Position numbers and translations under genes: made by a program
Origin: an uncultured Bacteroidaceae bacterium
Lineage (GTDB): Bacteria > Bacteroidota > Bacteroidia > Bacteroidales > Bacteroidaceae
Assembly: GCA_905234605.1 (NCBI GenBank)
Contig: CAJOIE010000001.1
Span: 1-64,000, forward strand
Reading direction: 5' to 3'
Length of the DNA stretch: 64,000 bases
The notes under the pieces: model-generated
The model's input: only the letters and a program-made list of their open reading frames with translations
What the model was told of the DNA's origin: nothing
Databases searched by the model: none
Part shown: piece by piece, positions 35,942-44,552 of the stretch
Position numbering within the stretch: the first letter of the stretch is position 1
Layout of the letters: every line of letters begins with the position of its first letter

Positions 35942-38900
35942 TCACCTGTACCACTCCACGCTGTTGGAGTAGCTGCTCTGCTTCTTCCACTTCAGCGCGT
36001 CGGCCAGCGTGGATGCCGTGCATGCGAAGGTGAAGTTGAACGATGTGTATGGCGAGAGCACCACGCTGCAACCCATGTTGAAGCAGTGGAGGTCGCGCCG
36101 CAGCGATGCCGTGGTCATTGAAATCTTGTGGAAGTTGAAGTCGTAGCCCGACGACCAAGATATGTTCCATCCTGAGGCTATCTGCATGTTGCCTGAGAAG
36201 TTGAGCGTATGTGTCAGCTTGTAGGGGTAGCGCATGGTGCGTGTGTTGAAGCGGCCGGCCGTGTTCTCGCGCATTGATATGCCGTAGGATACGGAGAACT
36301 GCCATGGCAGCCTGAAGGGCACATAGCCATACTCGTCCACCTCGGCCGATGCTGCTTTCTGCCGCCGTGGGCGCTGTCCGGCCGTGAGCTCGGGGTCCAT
36401 GTTGGCCTCGTTGATGTCGGCCTCGGCATCAGCGTCGGCGTCGGCGTCTGCGTCTGGGCTCTTGCCGCCACCGCCGAAGAGGCGGCGCAGCTTCTCGTTG
36501 TTGAGCGTGTAGGAGAAGTTCTGGCTCATGCCCTGGAAGCGGCCGAAGCGCCCGTAGTGATACTCCGTGCGGTTGCCCACGTAGACGCGGCCGTTCTCAT
36601 CGATCTCATAGGCATAGGTGGCAAACTGTGCGTTGAGCGAGTAGGTCTTGTTCTTGCCCAACTTGAGGCGGAGGCGCATGTTGAGGTCGCTCCAGGGGCG
36701 TGTCTTGGCAGCCATGTTGTATGACATGGCTGCTCCCAGCTCATCAATGATGCTGAGCTTGCGGTAGCCTGTGCTGTCGCGCTCGGAGCGTGTCTTCATC
36801 TCTATGTTGTTGCTCAGGTCGACGCTGATGTTGCCCGTGCGTCCCTGCCCCGGCACTCCATAGAGCGAGCCGGCGTATGGCGAGTAGGTCACGGTGGAGA
36901 CGTTGCCGTTGCGGTCGGTGCGCACGTAGGTGTCGTAGTATCCGTAGCTTGAGGCACTGAAGTCGGGAGCATAGGAGAAGCTCACCGTTGGCGTCAGCAC
37001 ATGTCGCACGGCGGCTATCTTCTTGCCAATGAGCGGGCGGTACATGCCGTAGAGCTTGGTGGAGGCCGAGAGGCTCATGTTCCAGTCGTAGACATTGTTG
37101 AAGCCATAGATGGTGTCGCGCACCACGGCTTGTGCGTCGGTGTCCCACGACTGCCTGACCTTGTAGGTGTACATGCGGTCGGAGAAGTTCAGGCTCGGCG
37201 TCACGTTGATATAGTTGAACACGGAGAACGATGCGCTCACGGGCACCTGATGGCGCATGCCGTTGCGCCAGTCGCGCACGAGGTTGCTGTGCAGCAGCTT
37301 GTCCTCCTTGGTGGAGATGCTGTTGGAGAGGGTTCCGGTGTAGCTCATGGCTATCTTCTCATACCACCGCTCGGCCCCCACGGCTTTCTTGCGCTTGAAG
37401 GGGTTGAAGCGTGCCAGCGAGATGTTGAGCGACGGCAGTGTCATCGAGATGGTGGAGTCGCGCATGTTCTGCGAGAGGTTCATCGTGGCCGACAGCGTGA
37501 GGCCTATGTCGGCGAAGGTCTTGCTGTACGACACCGACGATGTGCGTGTGCTCTGCGTGTAGCTCTGCGGGTTGTACATTGAGGTGAGGTTGTTGCGCTC
37601 GTAGCTCGATGTGGCAAAGTTCACGCTGGCCGAGAACGTCTGTGTGGGGTTGGCCTTGGCATCCTGCCGGTGGCTCCATTGCAGCTTGAAGCTGCGCGAC
37701 AAGGCATAGTCGGGCATGTTCTTCTCGCCCTCAACGGTGTTCTGGAACGATGCATTGAAAGCCCCCGTGTAGCGGTAGCGCCGCTTGTAGTTGGTGCTGG
37801 CGGTAAGCCCCCACGAGCCTTTGGTATAGATTTCGCCTATGAGCTTGAGGTCGAGGTAGTCGCTGAAGGCGAAGTAGTAGCCGCCGTCGCGCAGGTAGAA
37901 GCCGCGCGTGGTCTCGTCGCCATAAGTGGGCACGATGAGGCCGCTGCTGTAGCTGCTCGTGAACGGGAAGAAGCCGTAGGGAATGGCCAATGGCAGGTGC
38001 ACATCCTCCACCACGAGGTGTGCCGGTCCGAAGAACACGCTCTTGCCCGGCCGCACCTTGCCTCGTGAGAGAGCGACGTAGAAGTGTGGATGTGTGGCAT
38101 CGCAGGTGGTGTAGCGTGCATGGGCCACATACATCACGCCGGCACTGTCGCGCTTGCTCTCGTTGCTGACCATGAAGCCCTCGCCCTGCTCCGTGTAGAC
38201 ATTCGAGATGAAGGCCTTGCGCGTCTTGAAGTTATAGGATATGGCATCGGGCTCATACTCGTCCTCGCCCTGCTTGAACAGGGGCGGCGTCTGCACCTCG
38301 CCCAGGCTGTCGCGCACCCCCGTGGCATGCACTATGCTGGAGTCGATGCTCATGGTGATGAGTTCCGACGTGAGCTCCAGGTTCTGGTAGCGCACGTTGC
38401 TCTTGCCGAAGAAGCTCACATGGTTGGTGCCGTAGTCGAACACTATGCTGTCGGAGGCAGAGAAGTCGACCGGTGCTTCGAGCGCGCTCTTGCTCTGCTT
38501 GGCAGAGTCTATCTGCAGGGTGTCCACACCGGTGTGGCCGGCGCGCCCGAGGTAGACCGTGTCGCCATCCACCACCACGAAGCGTGCCGGCGGCAGCTGT
38601 GCTGCCAGCAGACTGTCTGCCACGGCCAGGCTGTCGAGCGCGGTGCTGACGCTGTCGAGGGTGTGGCTGAGGCTGATGATGGTGTCGAGTGAGGCTGTCA
38701 GGCTGTCGGCCACAGTGTACTGTGGTGTCACGCCTGTGCTTTCTGCCCCAAGGCTATCCGCTCCACTCTCCCGCGGCAGAAGGGGCGTGGGTGAGGCCGT
38801 GGCCAAGGTCGGGCTTGAGGCCGTGGCAACGCTGTCGAACAGCTGTGCGGCTATCGGGTGAAGTGCCTTCACGCTGTCTGCCTGCTGCTCCATAGCCTGA

Positions 38901-39034
38901 GCTGCCGCCACAGCAGCAGTGCCGCCGCCCGACACAGAAACTCTCCCCGCACCCTGAGGGGAGGAGGCACTGCACGCTGCCAGCATGCATAAGACACTGA
39001 CAGCGAGCACTATAAGTGTGGCACGCACATTCAC
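35942..39034 (-). CDS. lptD: LptD/OstA-like LPS assembly protein
   Basis: A very large protein of about 1030 residues that matches Bacteroidota LptD, the outer membrane beta-barrel that inserts lipopolysaccharide. After a signal peptide ending in lipobox LAAC comes an OstA/LptA-like periplasmic region (YGTNHVSFFGKSNVRYQ, YNFKTRKAFISNVYTEQGEG, FFGPAHLVVEDVHLPLAIPYG), then a long run of beta-strands to the C terminus with a short Asp-Ala repeat near 880. I place the start at a GTG (39034, or 39028), because a perfect promoter lies across the codons upstream; the ATG at 39079 would precede the transcription start. Confidence 0.85.
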   Translation of the reverse strand: MNVRATLIVLAVSVLCMLAACSASSPQGAGRVSVSGGGTAAVAAAQAMEQQADSVKALHPIAAQLFDSVATASSPTLATASPTPLLPRESGADSLGAESTGVTPQYTVADSLTASLDTIISLSHTLDSVSTALDSLAVADSLLAAQLPPARFVVVDGDTVYLGRAGHTGVDTLQIDSAKQSKSALEAPVDFSASDSIVFDYGTNHVSFFGKSNVRYQNLELTSELITMSIDSSIVHATGVRDSLGEVQTPPLFKQGEDEYEPDAISYNFKTRKAFISNVYTEQGEGFMVSNESKRDSAGVMYVAHARYTTCDATHPHFYVALSRGKVRPGKSVFFGPAHLVVEDVHLPLAIPYGFFPFTSSYSSGLIVPTYGDETTRGFYLRDGGYYFAFSDYLDLKLIGEIYTKGSWGLTASTNYKRRYRYTGAFNASFQNTVEGEKNMPDYALSRSFKLQWSHRQDAKANPTQTFSASVNFATSSYERNNLTSMYNPQSYTQSTRTSSVSYSKTFADIGLTLSATMNLSQNMRDSTISMTLPSLNISLARFNPFKRKKAVGAERWYEKIAMSYTGTLSNSISTKEDKLLHSNLVRDWRNGMRHQVPVSASFSVFNYINVTPSLNFSDRMYTYKVRQSWDTDAQAVVRDTIYGFNNVYDWNMSLSASTKLYGMYRPLIGKKIAAVRHVLTPTVSFSYAPDFSASSYGYYDTYVRTDRNGNVSTVTYSPYAGSLYGVPGQGRTGNISVDLSNNIEMKTRSERDSTGYRKLSIIDELGAAMSYNMAAKTRPWSDLNMRLRLKLGKNKTYSLNAQFATYAYEIDENGRVYVGNRTEYHYGRFGRFQGMSQNFSYTLNNEKLRRLFGGGGKSPDADADADADAEADINEANMDPELTAGQRPRRQKAASAEVDEYGYVPFRLPWQFSVSYGISMRENTAGRFNTRTMRYPYKLTHTLNFSGNMQIASGWNISWSSGYDFNFHKISMTTASLRRDLHCFNMGCSVVLSPYTSFNFTFACTASTLADALKWKKQSSYSNSVEWYR

Positions 39035-39039
39035 TCTTG

Positions 39040-39071
39040 CAAAGTTAGCCCATCCACCCCGCACGCCCAAC
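39040..39071 (-). promoter_or_regulatory. lptD promoter
   Basis: On the minus strand GTTG (39071-39068), 20 bp, then TAACTTTG (39047-39040). Transcription would begin around 39034, at or just before the GTG codons, so the mRNA has almost no leader. Confidence 0.65.
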
Positions 39072-39146
39072 TTTTTCACAGTCTTTCACTATGCCGTTAC
39101 CGTGTGTGGCTGCGCTGTGACAGGTGTTAATCCTGCTCCGTCACCC

Positions 39147-39223
39147 CATGCAGGGTATATGGCAAAGCCTCTGCACGGTGCCGTCAGGCTCGGTGCAGAG
39201 GCTTTGCAATGAGGGTGCAGGGT
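39147..39223 (+). repeat. 22/23-bp period TGCA array (array E)
   Basis: TGCA at 39149, 39172, 39194 and 39216 (spacing 23, 22, 22). The outer copies are TGCAGGG; the inner two have mutated into the arms of a hairpin. It begins just after the stop codon of the minus-strand lyase gene at 39232. Confidence 0.75.
39162..39207 (-). terminator. 15-bp perfect hairpin after the lyase gene
   Basis: GCAAAGCCTCTGCAC (39162-39176) is perfectly complementary to GTGCAGAGGCTTTGC (39193-39207), with a 16-base loop. It sits inside array E, between the lyase stop codon and the lptD promoter, so it probably ends the lyase transcript. Confidence 0.65.
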
Positions 39224-39231
39224 TCGCTCGC

Positions 39232-42200
39232 TTATCTGACCACGACCTTGCGGCCATGTGCCACGTAGATGCCCTGCGGCAGTGTCTGCCCTTCAGGCAT
39301 ACGGCGGCCGGAGAGGTCGAAGAGCGGTGCCTGCCGGCCGGCAGCGGCCGTGGCGGCATGGATGCGGCTGATGCCCACGTATTCGCTGACAGGCACGAGT
39401 GAGAAGGGGAATGACTGCAACGTGGCGGCGGCAGCTGTCTGCACGTTGCCGTCGGCATCCACGGCCCAGTATTTCGTGGTCGCTGCCGTGGTGCCGGTGT
39501 GCATGGCAAGGAGGTCGGTGCCGGCAGCTGCCTCGAAGTAGAAGGAATAGAGCTGCGAGGTGATGGGCTTGGCTGCCGTGCTGAGGCCGAGACTGTCGGG
39601 CAGTGAGATGATGGCGTATGCGCGGTTGTTGCGTGTGGTCACGTGCCACTGCTGGTCCTCGGCGTCGTCGGCCAACGGCTCAAAGGTAGTGAGCTGGTTC
39701 TTGCCATGTGCGGTGAGGAAGGTGTTGCTGTCGTTATGGCGCAACAAGTAGGTTCCGGGCTCTATGGCGGGCTGCGTCTGGTGGAGGTAGACATGGAAGG
39801 TCTGCTCCACGGTATGGCCGTTCAGGGTGAACGATGCCGTGTATGTGGCTGTCTGCTGCACCGGCCCGACGGTGATGCTGCGGCCGCGGGCTCCGTTGCT
39901 CCACACCACGTCGGCAGCGGCCACCACGTCGGGTATCTCCACGCCGAGCGTCACGCTCTCATCCTCCTCGGCCACCACGTCGGCACAGTCGAGGGTGCCC
40001 GCGGCATTGGTCACCCATGGCCGCACGAGCTCCACAGCCACGTGGAAGGTGACGGCCGAGACGGTTGCGCTCTGGTTAGTGTAGTAGAGCGTGTAGTCGC
40101 GGTCCTCAAGGGCCGGCGTCGTGGTGATGGCCTCCGTGGTCTGTCCTGTGCTCCAGCAGTAGGAGCCCCAGCCGCAAGTGGGCACGCCGCGCAGCTCCAC
40201 AGCCTCGCCATAGAGCACGCTGACGTCGGTGCCCGACGTGGTCGCGCCGCCTGCGGCGATGTATGGTGTGAGTCGCGCCGGCTGGTTGTCGCCGGCCACG
40301 GCGATGGCGAAGGAGAGCTCGGAGCGTATGCCGCGGGCATTGGTGTAGGCCACGCGGTAGATGCGGCTGCGGTCGGTGGTCACGGTGAGCTCGCGTGTGG
40401 TCTGTCCCGTGTCCCACAGCCAGAGGCCGGTGTCCTCCTCGCCGTCGGGCAGCTGAGGCATGAGGCGCAGCGTCTGTCCGCGCGGCACGCAGGTGGTGTT
40501 GTTCACCTGGAAGGTGTTGACGAGGCCGCCAAGCTCGTTGTGGCGCACCACCTTGCCGCTCACCATGCCACGTGTGCGCTCCTGGTCGAGCGAGGGTATG
40601 AGGTTGGCTGTAAGCGTGCCGGAGTACTCCATGGCCGGCGTGAGCTCCGTGGGCACCTGTGCAGCCGGGCACAGCTGCGGCTCGCGCGTGTTCATCAGCA
40701 CACTGTAGCCCAGATGGTCGTAGCCGCCGCTGGTGCCGCCCAGACCGCCGCCGTCGATGCCCATGCCGGCATACGACACCTCAGAGAAGGGCATCTCAAC
40801 GCCCTTCACGCCCTCGTAGATGCCGATGACGGTGCCCCAGTAGGGACGTGTCTGCGCGCCGATGGCCGGCCCCGTCATGAGCCACGACCTGGAGTCGGTG
40901 TAGTAGAAGCCCGCCTCGCCATAATGGTAGTTCACCCAGGGCAGGTCGGTGTAGCTCTGTGTCTGTGCGGCCACATACTCTATGCCCGCTGCAAGACGGT
41001 GGTCCATATAGGCAAAGAGGTCGTCGCCCTGGCTCCATCCCACCTTGGCCAAGTCCACAGCCAGGCCGAGAGCCATGGCCGAGTGGCCGGTGTCGCGCCC
41101 GCTCTCGTTCATCTGGCCTACAAGGCCGTAGGCGGCGGTCTCGCGCTCCCACGGATAAGTGGTGACAACGAGGTTGCCGAGGAACTCTGTCAGGCCGTCG
41201 TTGAGGATGGGGTCGGCAGTGCGCGGGTCGCGGAAGGTGCCCACCTGGTCGTATTTGTAGTAGGAGAGGCCCTGGTTGTAGATGGCCACATCGTCGCAGA
41301 GAATGCCTATGAGCGTGACGCACAAGGCATTGCACAGCCCCCAGTTGCTCCAATAGTGGCCTGGAGCCTGCCACCACTTGCCTGCGTTCTCCCATGTGCC
41401 GTTGCGGCCGCGCAGGAAGCCTATGGCCGTGGGATACCACACGCGCAGCATCCACTGGCAGAACTCGTCGAAGTCGGCCTCGGCCCAACCGTCATAGTCG
41501 CGCATGAGCTCGGCAGCCTGTGCGAACTGGTAGCCGTAGAGGCCGGCAGCAAGGGCATAGTTGCTGTTGCCGCCGATGTAGTTGGTGGTGCGTGCCCACT
41601 GCATGAGCACATCCACGGCATGGCGCGCACAGGATGTATTGCCCTCGATGCGCCAGCGCAGGGCATTCTGATAGGCTATGGTGGCACCGCGCGCTGCATT
41701 GATATAGTTCTCGCCCGAACCGCCGCCGCGCACGATGGTCTCCACAGGCCAGGTGGCTGTGGTGGACTGGGCGTACTCGGCACGCCGCAGCACGTCGTAG
41801 GCTGCCGTGACGGTGGCATTGCCGGCTGCCAACTGCTGGCGCACACGCTCGAAGTCGGCCTCGGTGTGCAGACCGCCAGGATGGCGGAAGCCGCGGTCGC
41901 TGTCGTAGGCCGTGACCACCGACTGCGGGAGCGTCGCGCCGGCGGTGGAACGCACGCGGGCAGTGAGCGACGTGAGCTGCGCCGTCAGGGCATCGATATA
42001 TGCTTGTGAGAAAGTGCCCGCAGCCACTATCTCGGCACGCTCTATCATGTCCTGCAGCTCCTGCCGTGCAGCCGCCAGACAGGCAGCGTCGGAGAGCAAC
42101 GGGCGTGCCGTGCTGATGGCGGTGCGCAAGGCCGTGGCATCGCCGGCAGTGCCGTGGGTGTAGGCATCGTCGAGGTCGACAGTCCCGCCCGCTATCTCGG

Positions 42201-42909
42201 CTACCTCGGCGGCTGTGAGGGCACTGTCGTAGAGGCGCACGTCGGCCACGAGGGTGCCGCGCAGGTAGGCATCGCCGGAGAAGGGGGCACGCCCTATCCA
42301 GCAGCACGTGGGTGCCGTGGTGCCGAAGAGGGTAGCGTTGGTGGGCATACCGCTCACCGCCTTCACCTGTGTGCCGTCGATGTAGAGGCGGCCCGTGGTG
42401 GCTGTCTGCGTGTAGGCCACATGCACCCAGCGGCCCTGTGCCGAGGCGGCACCCATCTCGGCGCCCACCTCGCTGCCCCATCCTGTCGTGGACGAGGCTA
42501 TGCGCTGTGCATTGAGGCGGTAGCCAGTGTAGGCACCGGCAGTCTGCGTGCAGGCGGCACTCGTGGAGAACGCCCAGAGGAAATAGCCATTGCCGGAGAG
42601 CGATGCCGAGGCATCCACGCGGTAGAACATGGAGAGTGTGTAGTTGCCCGTGGCGGCCAGCACACTGCCTGCAGCCGTCGTCATATCGAGATAGCCCGAG
42701 GCATTGCCGAGGTCGAGCACACGGTAGGAGCCCATGTCCACCACCTTGGCAGCTCCCTGCGTGCGCGCTGCCACGCCGGCAACAGCATCGGTGACCGTGG
42801 TGCCGGAGGTCTGGGTGAAGTCGAAGCGCAGGACAAGCCTGTCGGCTGCGTTCTGGGCGAAGCAGCCAAGGGTGGCCATGAGAGCCATGGCGAGAAGGGT
42901 ATGTCGCAT
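39232..42909 (-). CDS. Secreted multidomain polysaccharide lyase-like protein
   Basis: A 1225-residue exported protein. In order: signal peptide; a LamG/concanavalin-like domain (about 24-240); a helical linker (270-325); an alginate lyase-like alpha/alpha domain (about 338-700) with the marker NESGRDTGHSAM near 603 and YHYGEAGFYY; three Ig-like repeats each with a W-x-x-G-Q-T-T type turn (about 780-1045); a trefoil-like domain (1054-1166, starting GTYLLRHNDSN); and a C-terminal tail FDLSGRRM...GIYVAHGRKVVVR, which resembles a type IX secretion sorting signal. It likely cleaves an acidic polysaccharide, but the substrate cannot be stated. It has its own promoter and terminator. Confidence 0.82.
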   Translation of the reverse strand: MRHTLLAMALMATLGCFAQNAADRLVLRFDFTQTSGTTVTDAVAGVAARTQGAAKVVDMGSYRVLDLGNASGYLDMTTAAGSVLAATGNYTLSMFYRVDASASLSGNGYFLWAFSTSAACTQTAGAYTGYRLNAQRIASSTTGWGSEVGAEMGAASAQGRWVHVAYTQTATTGRLYIDGTQVKAVSGMPTNATLFGTTAPTCCWIGRAPFSGDAYLRGTLVADVRLYDSALTAAEVAEIAGGTVDLDDAYTHGTAGDATALRTAISTARPLLSDAACLAAARQELQDMIERAEIVAAGTFSQAYIDALTAQLTSLTARVRSTAGATLPQSVVTAYDSDRGFRHPGGLHTEADFERVRQQLAAGNATVTAAYDVLRRAEYAQSTTATWPVETIVRGGGSGENYINAARGATIAYQNALRWRIEGNTSCARHAVDVLMQWARTTNYIGGNSNYALAAGLYGYQFAQAAELMRDYDGWAEADFDEFCQWMLRVWYPTAIGFLRGRNGTWENAGKWWQAPGHYWSNWGLCNALCVTLIGILCDDVAIYNQGLSYYKYDQVGTFRDPRTADPILNDGLTEFLGNLVVTTYPWERETAAYGLVGQMNESGRDTGHSAMALGLAVDLAKVGWSQGDDLFAYMDHRLAAGIEYVAAQTQSYTDLPWVNYHYGEAGFYYTDSRSWLMTGPAIGAQTRPYWGTVIGIYEGVKGVEMPFSEVSYAGMGIDGGGLGGTSGGYDHLGYSVLMNTREPQLCPAAQVPTELTPAMEYSGTLTANLIPSLDQERTRGMVSGKVVRHNELGGLVNTFQVNNTTCVPRGQTLRLMPQLPDGEEDTGLWLWDTGQTTRELTVTTDRSRIYRVAYTNARGIRSELSFAIAVAGDNQPARLTPYIAAGGATTSGTDVSVLYGEAVELRGVPTCGWGSYCWSTGQTTEAITTTPALEDRDYTLYYTNQSATVSAVTFHVAVELVRPWVTNAAGTLDCADVVAEEDESVTLGVEIPDVVAAADVVWSNGARGRSITVGPVQQTATYTASFTLNGHTVEQTFHVYLHQTQPAIEPGTYLLRHNDSNTFLTAHGKNQLTTFEPLADDAEDQQWHVTTRNNRAYAIISLPDSLGLSTAAKPITSQLYSFYFEAAAGTDLLAMHTGTTAATTKYWAVDADGNVQTAAAATLQSFPFSLVPVSEYVGISRIHAATAAAGRQAPLFDLSGRRMPEGQTLPQGIYVAHGRKVVVR

Positions 42910-42934
42910 CGTGACGATGTTGTGGTTAGTCCAT

Positions 42935-42965
42935 CAAAGATAGGCAATGCAGGCAGGTCGCCAAG
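42935..42965 (-). promoter_or_regulatory. Promoter of the lyase gene
   Basis: On the minus strand CTTG (42965-42962), 19 bp, then TATCTTTG (42942-42935), 25 bp before the start codon. The remaining DNA to 43066 shows no further feature. Confidence 0.55.
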
Positions 42966-43066
42966 CACGACGTAGCCAAAACTGCATGCCTACGGTGACA
43001 CTGCCGCCAAAGGCATGACACCGTCCTGCCAACAGTGACAGCAGCAGGCGACACCACATTGCGATG

Positions 43067-44341
43067 TCAGCACTGATCTGTCAGGCATGCGTCGAGGGCC
43101 TCGGTGATGGCCTTGCGGTCCAGATGCTGACCTATGAAGACGAGCTTCTGCATACGGTCGCCATAGGTGTCGTCCCAGTCGCGCTGCAGGTCGGGGTTGG
43201 AGGCCTTGAAGTCGGCAAGCTCGGCGGCTGGCATGGTGGCATACCACTGACCTGCATTGCGGAGCGACACCTGCCTGCCAGCCTGCTCGAAGACGTAGCA
43301 GACATCGGGCTCTCCCTTGAACCAGCAGATGCCCTTGGCTCGGATGATGCTCTTGGGCCACTGTCGGGCCACGAACTCATCGAAGCGGCCAAGGTTGAAG
43401 GGGCGGCGACGATAGTAGACGAAGGTGCCTACACCATACTCCTCGGCCTCGCCGTGGTCATGGTCGTGATGATGGTGGTGATGGTGGTGGTCATGGTCAT
43501 CATCATGGTCATGGTGGTCATCATGGTCATCATCATGGTCATCATCATAGTCATGGTGGTCATGGTCGTCATCGTGGTCATGGTCGTTATCCTGGCCATC
43601 CTCAACTGGACCATGGTGGTTCTCTATCTCATCAATCCATGCGGCTGATGTGGCTACGCTGTCGAAGTCGAAGAGGTGTGTGTTGAGCAGCAGTGAGAAG
43701 TCGACATCGCAGTAGTCGCATTCCACAATCCTGGCCTTGGGCTGTATGGCGCGTATGATGGAGCGTATGCGCCCGAGCTCTTCGGACGTGACCTCGCTGG
43801 CCTTGTTGAGGAGTATCACGTTGCAGAACTCTATCTGCTGTATGACGAGGTTCTCGATGTCGTCCTCATCGAGGTTGGGCCGCAGCAGGTCCTGCCCGCC
43901 GGCAAACTCGTCCTTGAGGCGCAGGGCATCGACCACGGTGGCTATGCAGTCCACGACGGGCAGTCCGTCGCGCACATGCTCCATGCCCATGGATGGCAAC
44001 GAGCAGATGGTCTGCGCTATGGGTGCCGGCTCACAGATGCCGCTGGCCTCGATGACGATGTAGTCGAAGCGACGCTGGCTGGTGATGTCGCGCAGCTGCT
44101 CCACGAGGTCCATCTTGAGTGTGCAGCAGATGCACCCGTTCTGCAGAGCAACGAGGCTCTCGTCCTTCTTGCCTACGACACCGCCCTTGTCGATGAGGTC
44201 GGCATCGATGTTGACTTCTCCAAGGTCGTTGACAATGACGGCGAAGCGTATGCCCCGGCGGTTGTTGAGTATGCGGTTGAGCAGTGTGGTCTTGCCTGCA
44301 CCGAGGTAGCCGGTGAGCAGGAGTACAGGGATTGTGGTCAT
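43067..44341 (-). CDS. CobW-type GTPase with His/Asp-rich metal loop
   Basis: A 424-residue G3E GTPase of the CobW/ZNG1 family. The P-loop is GYLGAGKTT at 11-19, the metal-binding CxCC lies in NGCICCTL at 68-75, and NKASE is the guanine-specificity motif. Between the GTPase and the C-terminal CobW_C domain there is a loop (about 242-297) made almost only of His and Asp, with at least 20 histidines. Family members deliver zinc or cobalt to client enzymes. The loop could store or sense metal. Tandem 9-bp repeats lie 37 bp before the start. Confidence 0.92.
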   Translation of the reverse strand: MTTIPVLLLTGYLGAGKTTLLNRILNNRRGIRFAVIVNDLGEVNIDADLIDKGGVVGKKDESLVALQNGCICCTLKMDLVEQLRDITSQRRFDYIVIEASGICEPAPIAQTICSLPSMGMEHVRDGLPVVDCIATVVDALRLKDEFAGGQDLLRPNLDEDDIENLVIQQIEFCNVILLNKASEVTSEELGRIRSIIRAIQPKARIVECDYCDVDFSLLLNTHLFDFDSVATSAAWIDEIENHHGPVEDGQDNDHDHDDDHDHHDYDDDHDDDHDDHHDHDDDHDHHHHHHHHDHDHGEAEEYGVGTFVYYRRRPFNLGRFDEFVARQWPKSIIRAKGICWFKGEPDVCYVFEQAGRQVSLRNAGQWYATMPAAELADFKASNPDLQRDWDDTYGDRMQKLVFIGQHLDRKAITEALDACLTDQC

Positions 44342-44377
44342 AGCAGAGTTATGGGCTGAGGGTTAAATATTATAGGG

Positions 44378-44421
44378 ACTATAGGAGCTATAGGAACTAT
44401 AGGAACTATAGGAGCTATAGG
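44378..44421 (+). repeat. Five tandem copies of a 9-bp unit before the CobW gene
   Basis: Five head-to-tail copies of (A/G)CTATAGGA from 44378 to 44421, preceded by a half copy at 44369-44375. Each contains the palindrome CTATAG. It lies between the start of the CobW gene and that of the methyltransferase gene, so it could affect either. An imperfect -7 (TACCTTCG on the minus strand, 44443-44436) lies upstream of it. Confidence 0.85.
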
Positions 44422-44552
44422 CAGCTTTTCTGGTGCGAAGGTAGCAAAAAGCTTGCCATGGTGTGCCCGCACAGAGCATGAAAGGTCATCTGCATGGTGC
44501 ATGCCAACAAATTAGACTACCTTAGCCCGCGCAAACCATAGGGCAAGACAGG

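Noticed and set aside
39643-42009. Long plus-strand open frame opposite the lyase gene
   Set aside because: Antisense shadow: low-complexity Ala/Gly/His/Val product, while the minus strand has clear domains, promoter and terminator.
44436-44443. Promoter of the CobW gene
   Set aside because: Only TACCTTCG, with one mismatch to the -7 and no -33 TTG at the right distance. Too weak to list.
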